Assembly: GCF_030272615.1 (NCBI RefSeq)
Contig: NC_081415.1
Location: 186,311,994 to 186,375,993, forward strand
Length of the DNA: 64,000 nucleotides
Direction of reading: 5' to 3'
Source of the DNA: Cryptomeria japonica
Lineage: Eukaryota > Streptophyta > Pinopsida > Cupressales > Cupressaceae
Shown here: positions 11,977-21,668 of the stretch, in pieces
Numbering within the stretch: the stretch's first letter is position 1
Layout of the letters: each line of letters starts with the position of its first letter
Translations under genes and position numbers: made by a program
The notes under the pieces: generated by a model
Databases searched by the model: none
What the model was told of the DNA's origin: nothing
The model's input: the letters and a program-made list of their open reading frames with translations, nothing else

Positions 11977-12464
11977 AAAATAAGATAAACTGATACAAAG
12001 TTGCCCCAAGATGGGAATGATATGCCCCCTTGAGAGATTGGATGAAAATGTCTGAAAAGATCACAGACAATCTCTTGATAAGAAATAAAGGGTAGAAAGG
12101 ACTGACTAGATAGGATAAAGTGACAGAGTAATGGGATAAAGAAGACTGACTCGAGAGACTAGGGCTAGGGTAGTATATAAGATAGACTATGAGGGAAAAC
12201 ATCCTCATTGTCATCCACACATCTAAGAGATCAGAGTGCAAAGAGAGCAAAAAGCAGTCGACAATCAGCAACGATGGTATTGGTGTATGGATTCGATCGC
12301 GTTTGCCGATTTCAGAGGCTAGCAAAGGCAGGAGAGTTGGTAAGTACCACAAAACCTCCTTGTACTTTGGTGCATTAATTATTATCATAAATGCATGTCA
12401 AGTAGGGCAATAAATGTGCTCTAGGTAGGTCTAAAAAATGTCAAGTGAGGGGGGGAAAATGTTA

Positions 12465-12690
12465 AGGTATGTCTACGTTTGTGCTAGGCACGTCTACAAT
12501 TGTAACAACATCTGTGTCAGATGCGAGCATGTTTGTGTATTGCGGGCACGTTTATGAAAGACAGGCTCATTTGGGTAGAACAAAAGCATGTCTATGTGAT
12601 TCAGGCACGTCTGTGCAGAGAAGGCACGTATGTATAGTATGCAAGCATGTTTGTGTCATGAATGTGCGTTTATGTCTTCAAGGCCAAATC
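12465..12690. repeat. Degenerate short-repeat array near the 3' end of E1
   Basis: About ten imperfect copies of a GGCACGTCTGTG / GCATGTTTGTG word, spaced 20-30 bp apart. Array words are reverse-complementary to the array at 43081-43265 near the other end of the element; for example, 12506-12517 matches the reverse complement of 43122-43133 over 12 bases. The array lies just upstream of the antisense PMD gene. Confidence 0.65.
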
Positions 12691-13180
12691 GATAGTTCTG
12701 TGATAAACATATGCTGTCGATTGGATAAGCTGTTGAGAGGATATACTCAAGCAAGTCCTCTAGGGAAGACTAGGGTAGCAGATAGGGCTAGGATTGACAA
12801 TTATGTGATAGAACATATGTTGCCAATCAGGAAACTACTCAAGAGGATACACTCAAGCAAAGGCCCTAGGATAGGATAGATCAAGGCACTTTGTGATGAA
12901 CAAGGAGTACCAAAGAAATTGACAATTCTGTGATATAACATACATTGCCAATTGGATCAGGCTGAAATTGACAATTCTGTGATAGAACATACATTGTCAA
13001 TTGGATAAGCTACTCAAGAGGATACACTCAAGTAGGGGCCCTAAAGATAGGATCAAAGCAACACTTTGTGATGAAAAGGGAGTACTACTAGGATAGAAAG
13101 AAGTACTTTGTGATGAATAGGGAGTACCACTAGGATAGAAAGCATCACTTTGTGATGAACAGGGAGTACCACTAGGATTG
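12686..13180. repeat. Two adjacent tandem-repeat families in the E1 spacer
   Basis: From 12686 to about 13035 a unit of roughly 80-100 bp recurs with the words GACAATTCTGTGATAGAACATA, ATTGGATAAGCT and GAGGATACACTCAAG. From about 13050 to 13180 a unit of about 42 bp recurs three to four times (ACTTTGTGATGAACAGGGAG, then TACCACTAGGATAGAAAG). No long open frame crosses them. They lie between the E1 polypurine tract and the PMD gene, in the latter's upstream position. Confidence 0.75.
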
Positions 13181-13262
13181 ACACAATTGATTTACTTGAC
13201 TGTAGGAGGACCTATCGATGCTAGAGTCATGGGAGAGATGCCCTTCGACTCAAAGTTTGTGA

Positions 13263-14477
13263 GCAGAGCTGATATCTGAGGATAGAGCAACAGTTCAGGC
13301 TATGGGCTTGTGATATATTTTGTATGTGCCTGAGTTTTGGGCAAACATAGGAATGTTGACTTTGCTAGCTGAGAGATGGCACTCAGAGACTTGCATGTTT
13401 CATTTGTCGATGGGTGAGATGACAATCACCTTGGAGGATGTATATAGGATACTGAGGATACCGATCGATGGGGAGTTAGTTCCTTACGATTGAGATGGAG
13501 ACAAGGATGTGTTGAGATGAGTCTTTCAAGATCCAGGACTGGAGATGAGGGTTGGACATGTGGCTTGGGACACCATGACAGTGATAGGATTGGTGCTACT
13601 GACAGTGCTGGCAAGAGTGATCAGTGGATTCCTCTATTTGGACAGGGTGACACGAGGGTTGGCTATGGGATGGGGGAGAACTCTGGAGACATTGATGACA
13701 AAGCACACCAGGTTTGCATGGGGGTCATGTCTGCTGGCACACTTGTATTATGAGCTGCATCAGTTTGTATATCATGGATCAGTAGGATTGGGATGCAGAG
13801 TGACATTGCTGCAGGTATGGGCATATGAGCATATGTCGGTTACACATTTGATACACTTCAGGGGAAGAGGACATAGGCGCAGCTATGTGCACTTGTATGA
13901 TATGATTACGTCACAGCCACGAATTGAGAAACTGGAGTATTGGCGCTAGGTTATGGACGAGATAGATAGTGTGATATGAAGGCCTTACTTAGATAATGAG
14001 AAGTGGGAGGATGATGCAGTGGAGCTTCCGTATGTATTCAGGAGTAGGTATCTGATAGGGAGGATACCATATGTGATTGAGTGACAATTGATAGACAGAG
14101 TATGCAGGAAGTTTAGCAAGATACAACGGATGCCACAGGGTTCAAGGATGTATGCACGGATAGTGAGGGATCAGGTGCATTTTGGGCCATTGCTTTCTTA
14201 TGATCAGGCTATGACACAGATGGTAGAGATGGTTCCCATGCCTGGGGATATATGGACAGATGTGGAGGATGCAGGGATGGATGTAGAGTATACTACATAT
14301 TGGGGAGATCATCCATTTCCATAGTTGACAGATCCAGGGGAGCCGATAGATGGAGATGGTGGAGGTGATGGAGATGATAGTGGAGATAGTGGAGGTAGAG
14401 GCCGATGGAGGAGGTGGGGCCCAGTGGTAGAGAGGAGAGTGGCTCCAAGGAGAGAGGGCAGAGAGGAGAGATAGGCT
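13263..14477 (+). pseudogene. Plant mobile domain (MAIN/PMD-like) gene, first part, antisense in E1
   Basis: The plus strand encodes the aminotransferase-like plant mobile domain: a YILYVPEF start region, then LAERWHSET.MFHLS.GEMTITLEDVYRILRIPIDGE, which is the hallmark of this domain, then a hydrophobic segment, CRVTLLQVWAYEH and a ..YLIGRIPYVIE region. A Gly/Asp-rich tail begins near 14340. Known relatives are the Arabidopsis MAIN/MAIL proteins, and transposon-borne copies are known. The molecular role is unsettled. In-frame stops occur (for example near 13308, 13486, 13947, 13977 and 14082), so it is broken. The gene runs opposite to E1's gag-pol and is split at 14477 by S2; it continues at 33764. 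The exact start is unclear. Confidence 0.8.
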
Positions 14478-14610
14478 TGGTATGATCCAATACTAAATGT
14501 TAAGTACAGACGCCGAGCTAACAAGATGAGAGGGGGGGTGAATCATACAAACTTAATCTTCCATAAAATCAACAGATTCAACCTCGGTAGCTTTAATAGA
14601 TATATGTAAC
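14478..14610 (-). mobile_element. Solo LTR S2, left part
   Basis: It starts TGGTATGATCC after AGGCT (14473-14477) and is cut at 14610 by E2 (duplication GTAAC at 14606-14610). It contains the GAGAGGGGGGGTGAATCA motif shared with S1. Joined to 32409-33758 the LTR is about 1.48 kb. Confidence 0.82.
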
Positions 14611-14967
14611 TGTAGATGTCTAAAAATGGTCAATGCTTGTGGAGTCATAATTTAACATTCACGCATTGCCTTATTTTAGGGTTTTTGCGTTGCATTAATA
14701 TTTCTTCTATGTTGCACACTTGGTCTTTATCATTTGCGAGCATCAAGTCCTTCTTCTACATTCCTCATTTTCATCGCTTTTGAATTAGGTCTTGTCAATA
14801 GCAATCTTTAGTCATGATTTTGGTCGATCTTATCCTGTTGCATCATGGTGCATGCTCATTTATCATCATTTTGGACATCGTCAATCCTAATCGATGATAG
14901 AATTAGGGTTTTGTCCTCTTGTCAATCTTTCAATCATCTTTTAGTAATCATTTGCGATTATCAACTT

Positions 14968-15210
14968 GTCAATCTTGTCATTTTGTGATCGATTCGTCAT
15001 CGATCCTTGTCCCCTTGTCAATCTTGTCATTTTGCAATCAATTTGTCATCAATCCTTGTCCCCTAGTCAATCTCATCATTTTGTGATTGACTCATCATCG
15101 ATCCTTGTCCCCTTGTCAATCTCATCATTTTGCGATCGATTCGTCATCGATCCTTGTCCTTGTCAATCTTGTCATTTTGCGATCGATTTGTCATCAATCC
15201 TTGTCCTTTT
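14968..15210. repeat. 49-bp tandem repeat inside the E2 LTR, about five copies
   Basis: The unit reads TTGTCAATCTTGTCATTTTG, then a GATCGATTCGTCATCGATCC-like part and TTGTCCCC. The same array is at about 31157-31400 in the 3' LTR. It lies in U3, about 650 bp upstream of the TATA box. Reading frames through it (ILSFCDRFVIDPCP repeats) are by-products of the repeat. Confidence 0.9.
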
Positions 15211-15862
15211 CAATCATGTCAATTTGGATCAATTAGTCATTGTTCCTTGTCAATTGGCACCTATCAATTTGATCTCCTTGTCAATCTTGGTCAGCTTGTC
15301 ATTGATTTTTGTCAACTAGTTTCAATCATTTATCAACATTGGTCCTTTGTCAATCAGAATCATGATTGAACCTACATTAATTTCTTGTTGTCTTGACCTA
15401 ATTACTTGTCCTCTTATTTCTAGGGTTTTATGATTTGTTCATTTAATCCTTTTCTTCTTCTTGGTGGGTTAAATAATCTATTTATTTAGTCCTGGGTCTC
15501 TTTCATGAATTAATTAATGGATGAAAACCTATTAATTAATTCACCTAATTTCTATTTCATATTTTTCCTCAATTTTCCAATTTACTAATTTCTCCTGATT
15601 CCTAATTTCTATTTCTCCTATTTTCTTCAATTTTTCTAATTTTTTCCCCTAATTTTCTCCTATGTTTATGCTTCCATTTGTTGCAATCATGGAGGCTATT
15701 TTCTCTCTTCCCTTTTGTCATGGGAATGGCATTTTAATCTTGCATGTCAATTTTGTCATACTCCTTGCATAGAAAATTATCATTTGTCATAATTTTGTCA
15801 TTCTTGATTTGAATTTCCTTTCAAATCTCTTCATGCTAATCTTGTCCTCTCTCCAATTTGTC

Positions 15863-15870
15863 TATAAATT
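15863..15870 (+). promoter_or_regulatory. TATA box of the E2 5' LTR
   Basis: TATAAATT in a GTCTATAAATTGG context. The identical box occurs at 32078-32085 in the 3' LTR. It would drive the sense transcript with U5 of about 300 nt. Confidence 0.6.
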
Positions 15871-16300
15871 GGATGATTTTCTTCAATGAATCAATCAACC
15901 ACGCTTCTAGTATCCTTATGCTACAATTTTTATCTTGTCAATCTTGCTTGGTTTCATACTTGCATTTTGCACTTGTAGGTGAGATCCACAAACAAAGTAA
16001 TTTGAAGGATAAAGAAGGACAATGGAGGAACAATGAAGGAGATACATGCTTTGGTTTGCATTTTATTTTAGTATTTCATCTTCATACCTTTATTGAATGT
16101 TTTTAGGATTTTCTTATCATTGCAATCTAGTTTTTGTGGTTGAGCTAATTTAATATTGCTTTGATGTTTTTCCATTTTCCTATCTACATTTTCTCGTGAA
16201 CCCGATGTGAACTAACCCCTTAACCATGTCTTGAGTGCTTTTGAGCTGATTTGCAGGTGAAAAACTCAAGAAACAAGATGACTCAGAGCTTTCTGGACAC

Positions 16301-16402
16301 TCCTGCGCCTGTGTTAAGGCATTCTGCGCCTGTGTTTATGAGATTTGTGCCTATGTTGAGGAGATTTGCGCCTGTGTTGGTGCATTTTGCACCTGTGTAA
16401 GG
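16301..16402. repeat. GCGCCTGTGTT short-repeat array at the 5' end of E2
   Basis: Five imperfect copies of TTTGCGCCTGTGTTGAGGAG, about 20 bp apart, beginning about 110 bp after the LTR. Words are exactly complementary to the array at 30144-30255: 16344-16356 pairs with 30223-30235 (13 nt) and 16388-16398 with 30244-30254 (11 nt). Confidence 0.75.
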
Positions 16403-18118
16403 CTAGAAACAGAGGTAAAACCAGTGTTTTTACTTGCAAATTACTTTGTTTTCATTCTATTTCTTATATTCTGGTTTTTCTTTGGTACTGATCCTCTGTG
16501 CAGCATCTTGGCATTACGTGTGACGAAGACTAAAAAAATACAACTACTAACAAATCTTATGCAGGACGCGGTCAAAGACTTTCACTAAAACATCTTGTTT
16601 GTGATTTTTTAAAAGTAGTTGCACATGTCATTTCTTAAGGTTAATGAACACCATGCATGCTTTGTTTGTTTTTAATTTGATTGCATGTTTTAACCCTTAG
16701 AATTGGGCTTGCCTCTCGATTTGCCTGGCACTTCGCACAGGCATTGGTGAGAGGGAACGACCCAAAGTGGTGATGGGCTAAAGCCAAGCTCTTCCAAACC
16801 ACTCTAAATAACTGTGGATGCAATGAAAGTTGTAGACAATGGGTGCTGGAATGGTATTGCGATGATTTATTCACTGAATCAATACCCACCTGAACGGATG
16901 CTCTTACTAGAATCTCTTGTTTTTAGAGGCCAAAATCCTTCTATCTGTTGGCTCAGGTATTGTGATACGTGCATGCCGAAGACACCTCTCATGTACTCCT
17001 TAGTTAGAGATAGCAAGTTCTTGGGAAGTGATGCCCCTTGAACTTGAAGCTTGGTATGCCCGAGAAGTGAGTGCACTGTAAGGGGGAGCCAGTGCTACCA
17101 AGCGTCTAGCTATCTGGCTGAGTGTTGTATTTTATGGTTAGAGGATTCAATAGATATTTTCCTTGCCAGCCATAGGATTTGTTGTGAATGTGCTTGATTG
17201 TCTTGAGTCAAAGTCAAACAAACATTTTGTCTTCCGTGATTGTCAAAGGTTAAAACAAAAAAAAACTTTCAAAAGTGCTCATAATCAACTTGGGTTTTCA
17301 AAATCAACAACCTTCAATTCAAAACAAAATCCAAACAAAAGTCCAAATTTGTCCAAGTATTCATCCAACATTGAATATCCTTATTTCAAAATTCATGTCA
17401 CTTTAGGCTAGGTCTTGCATAGTCCCACTTAGGTCCTAAGGCATATTGTCATCTCCTTTCATTTTAGTCCTTTTCATTGCAAGTGTCCTCATTTTTCACT
17501 TAGGTCCAAGATCATTTCCCTAAGTCTGCATTTCATTGTCATATCCAAGCTAGATTTCCATTTAGGTGACATTCCTGCATTATCCTTGTCATGCTAAAAT
17601 TAGGTCTTGCCTAGGTTGCATTTTGCATATTCCAAGTCATTGGTCTTCGCATATCCTTGTCATTGTATTGTCATCTTGTCTTGGCTTCATCTTGTCATAT
17701 CATATCCTTAGATCATTTTCATGTCATATCCTAAGTCATTGTCATAATCATTGCCTTCTTGCATTTAGTCTCAAAAATTTGGTTTGTCAAACTTGAAAAA
17801 TCAAAACTTTGGATGATACCCTAAGTTGTTGCTAGGGAGTCTTGACCTTGTCTAAAATTTGTCCTTTCATTAATATCATTTTTGTCAAACCTAGCTTACT
17901 ATCCAAGCATATAGGTGAGACATTTTCAATTTGTCCTATTGTCATTTGGTCCTTTGTCCTTTAAGGTCTTGGCTTTATTTCAACTTCCCAAGGTTGTGTC
18001 TTTAGCTTTGCATTTCAAAAGTTTTTCCAAATCTTGAAAAACAACAAAAAACATTAAGTTGCATTGTCATCCTTTTAGGTTGCATTTGTCAATCCCATTA
18101 GTTGCATTGCATAGTGAC
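16403..18118 (+). other. E2 leader without recognised gene
   Basis: The leader between LTR and long frame is rich in TTGTCAT, CCTTGTCATT and similar words, especially 17400-18060, so it is strand-asymmetric (T and C rich). Short frames such as 16814-17041 and 17163-17411 have no recognisable motif. The bases after the LTR (TTTTCTCGTGAACCCGATGT) occupy the primer-site position but match no tRNA end that I can name. Confidence 0.5.
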
Positions 18119-20878
18119 ATGTTTGTTGAAATGAGGTCTCAACCTTCTTATGAAGTGATGTCATCACAATTGAGAAATCAATCATGTCAATCCAATCTCT
18201 ACATGTCTCAGAACTTGGATCAAACTTATCATGATGATGTAAATGTCCAAATACAAAAACTAGAGGAGAAACTAGCTCAAGAAAAGGAGATTTTGGAACA
18301 AAAAGTGAAAAACACTGAGAAGAATAGATCACAAATTTCCAAAATGTTTCAAAAATTTCAAGGTCCAAACCCAAAATTTGAGCCAATTGATGTAAAATCT
18401 CTTATCAAACGATCAGGCATACTAGCTCTCATCTCTCAAATGGAGATGATGAAACAATTTCAAAAAACAAGCACAAATTTCAATCAAGTCCCAAATCAAA
18501 ATTCATTTGGTAAAATTTCAGTCAATCAAATCTCGAATCAACAACATATCCAACAGACACAACCAATGGTCCAACAAATACAACCAACACAAGTAATGGT
18601 CCAATTTCAACAATATGTCTGACTGACTGTCAAGTATAAACAACAAACTCAATGGACAACTCAGTATCAACAACTACAATCACAAATTCAAAAACAAAAC
18701 TTACAACATGCACCAAGCCAAATTTTGAACATGTCAAACCAATTTGATCAACATCTAGTTTGAAATCAAAACATGACATCAGACCAGAATGAACTCCTTT
18801 CCAAACAAGTTCAAATTCCAGATACAACTATGTCAAAACCTCGAAAGAAAGGTGGCCTTATTGCAAGGATCTTAAGGAAACTACCAAGTGATTTTTTTGA
18901 GGAAGATCAAAATAATACACTTATGTCTAGCAATGCCTCATCCCCCCACAAACAAATTGACTCTCTAGTGGCATCTATCCCTACACCTTTAGAAGTTTCA
19001 CAAGAACCTTCCATATTGTCCTCATCAAACAATACACCCAAGGATGAAATTACCCAAGGGCTATCCATAATTGATTGCCAAAATAATCCAATTCATGATG
19101 CACATCCTTGTCATGTTTCAGAAATACTAGACCCAATGCAACCATGCACTTTATTGCCATTACCTATTTTAGAGGACCCCATTCAAAGTCTCTCTTCCTC
19201 ATGTTCAAGCATTGATTCCTTGCCAGAATCGATCACAAATGTTCAAAGTGTATTTCCTTCATGCCAAAACATTGATTCCTTTTCAGAATCCCCCATGCAT
19301 ATCCAAAGTCCAACCTCATGTCAAGAGGATAATTTAGAGCATGAAGAAATGTGTCTTAAAAAAGATCAAGATCAAGATCTCAAAACCTTATCATCCCATC
19401 CAATTGTTGACAAAGATCCCATTTCCCCAGACACTCGCAATGATTCCATTATTCCTATCCATTCTATCCAAGAACACAATGTCCTTTCAAATCCCATTGG
19501 CATTCCACTTCCTAAAAAAGATCAAGATATCCCTTCCATCCTTTTCGATGATCCCATTAAAAGTCAAGAGTAAAGTACCTTTAAAGAGGTTTCCAATGAT
19601 CTTCCTCCTTGTCAAGATTAAATCATTCCTTCAGATCCTCCACAAGATCCACTTGTTCCTCCATCTCCTTGTCTTAATGTTCCATATACACTCCAAGATC
19701 GCATTTCTTTTGATGATCCTATTATTTCTCCCATTCCATCTCTTGAAGAGCCTGTCATTGAACCATGTCCACTAGACAATCTTAGCCCCCCTCATGATCC
19801 TAATCCCCCTCATGATTCTAACATGTCGGTGCAAGATGTTCATGAACCCTCAAGATGCATAATGGGTTCTTCCACTTTGGTGCAATCCGATCCACTTCAA
19901 GATCTCATTATTTCTCTCATATCATATCCACCTCATAATGGACTCGCGTCTTCTTCCCAAAGAAAAGAGTATCCTACAAGTCAAGATATTCATAAAGGCA
20001 AAGGAGTAGATCTCCATAAGAAAGAATCCCTTCATGTTAAAGAAAATATTAAGGGTCATGGCCTCAGTGAAATTCCTCAAGATGTGGGTACCCCTACTAA
20101 ATCCAACATCCCTTCAAAATCCAAACATATCCCTTCCCCATCATACTTTCCATCCATCTTAGGTCCTTATATCCCTTCATCCTCTATGCAAGGTCAACAA
20201 AGGAACATATATTTGAGTAACTTTCATCCATCCAAAAGAACTCCATTTCATTCATATCCATCCATGCATTCCTTTCCTCCTCCAAGCAATTTGAATGCCA
20301 CGTATAAAAGTCATAAGTCTAGAAATCCACATGTATTCAAGGATCAACATGTCCAATATAATCGACATATCAAAACAAAGAACAGTATGATCTATAAAGA
20401 AAAAGAAATATCCAAAAGGCCACAAAGGCCCATTGAGCAAAATAAATAAAAGTCAAAATATATATGGGTTTCTAAATCCCTTGTGCAAGCAATGCACTCC
20501 AAGGAACCACAAAAGCATGAAAAATAAAAAACCATGTGGATCCCTAAGCAACTCCTTGAAGCACAAAAGCCTAAAGAAACATCTAACTTGGCATCCAAAG
20601 TTGCTATTCCTCCATCCAACCCTGTCAAATTTGTTCCTTCGTAACCTTCTTCATCCCTTTTGGGCCCTTATGTCCCAAAATCCATAGCCTTTCCTCCGTC
20701 AAAATCTCAATATCCAAAATACATTTTTCCTCCATCAATCCACCACCCGTCAAGGTTTGTGCCAATGTTGATCTTGCCTTCATTTCCATCCACTGAAGCC
20801 CAATTCTTCCAATACCCTATCCATTATGCAATGCATATTTTCCATCCTTCGATCCCTTTGGTCCAATCCTTTGCATAA
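18119..20878 (+). pseudogene. E2 long frame: gag-like N-terminus, coiled coil, Ser/Pro/Gln-rich; unknown
   Basis: A single frame of 920 codons is interrupted by only seven stops (18620, 18761, 19571, 19619, 20447, 20525 and 20642) before the final one at 20876. The N-terminus MFVEMRSQ resembles the E1 gag start MVETRSQ. Residues about 45-85 form a charged heptad-like stretch (IQKLEEKLAQEKEILEQKVK), followed by a basic KSLIKRSG, a Gln-rich region (18460-18720), a basic RKKGGLIARILRKL, and a long Ser/Pro/Asp-rich part with repeated SLPES, DPI and PPSK words. Near 20465-20570 two units of W(V/I)xK.L..A occur. No catalytic motif of protease, reverse transcriptase, RNase H or integrase is present. 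It probably was a structural protein of a non-autonomous element; this is inference. Confidence 0.65.
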
Positions 20879-20996
20879 ATCCTTGCCTTAGTTTCATCTC
20901 TTTTTCCATGTCCTTATCCTACCAACATCTTTCAGCATACTTTTAAAGGTCATGGTCCATTTTTTTCAAGGCTACTATCCAAAAAAAACAAAAAAC

Positions 20997-21446
20997 AGTG
21001 AGATTTTGCCAAGATCAAGAGCTCAATGAAATGTACAAAATAGAGACACAATATAGGACAAGAATAAACTGTATTCTCATCAATAGAAAATGATCAATAA
21101 ATTCAATTACATACAATGTAGATGAGCTTTCTTATATAGGCAAGGCTAGGGATATGTGAGCACACAAACATGACATGTGGCTCAATAAGAAACAAGGGTA
21201 GGTAGGAAATAGGTGTGGGTAGGTAGGAGAAATAATATAATAGTCCACATGAGGTGGATCACCCACTGAATGTGGAGTGTAACAACAAGATCAACACCAT
21301 AAAAGGTGGAATTTCTCCTACACACACTATCCCAATGTGGCACAAACACCCAAGTGTCTTATACCCAAACTACTATGAAATGCATTTCCTAAGTAAACTT
21401 AAGTAAGTGTAATAATATCCAAGATGAATAATTATTTACACCAACA
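20997..21446 (-). mobile_element. 3' LTR of C
   Basis: 450 bp; first base mutated (AGTGAG in place of TGTGAG). A minus-strand TATATAAG box lies at 21132-21139. Confidence 0.92.
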
Positions 21447-21458
21447 CCCCCCCTTAAG
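21447..21458 (-). promoter_or_regulatory. Polypurine tract of C
   Basis: On the minus strand CTTAAGGGGGGG directly precedes the LTR start TGTTGG. Confidence 0.88.
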
Positions 21459-21668
21459 TGCAACTTAGGGGAATGCACTAAAGTCTACAATGCAACTAAG
21501 CAATGCAAGATGGGTCCCAACTACTAGGCCATGTTAGGTACCCATGTACAAATGCAAATGCATGAAAACCAATGCAATGAAATCTCTCACAAAGTGGGGA
21601 AAGAGAGAAAAACCCAAAGGGAAAAAACCCTCCCCCAAAAGAGAGATGAAAGCTATACAAGAGAACTC

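Larger units (their letters stand above)
14611..16188 (+). mobile_element. 5' LTR of E2
   Basis: 1578 bp from TGTAGATGTC to CTATCTACA. By eye about 93-95% identical to the 3' LTR, with nearly all differences being transitions in the first 270 bp. It contains a 49-bp tandem repeat, an ATTAATTAATT-rich block near 15510-15540 and a TATA box at 15863. Confidence 0.9.

Noticed and set aside
11918-12388. 156-codon minus-strand frame next to the E1 3' LTR
   Set aside because: Crosses the polypurine tract and lacks motifs; low-complexity Leu/Ser content.
12465-13180. CRISPR-like array
   Set aside because: Repeats are degenerate, spacing irregular, no constant repeat with unique spacers, and the DNA is a plant retrotransposon.
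14966-15619. Repeated Cys/Phe-containing frames in the E2 LTR (also 31013-31622)
   Set aside because: Generated by the 49-bp tandem repeat, present in different frames, no start context, and inside LTR U3.
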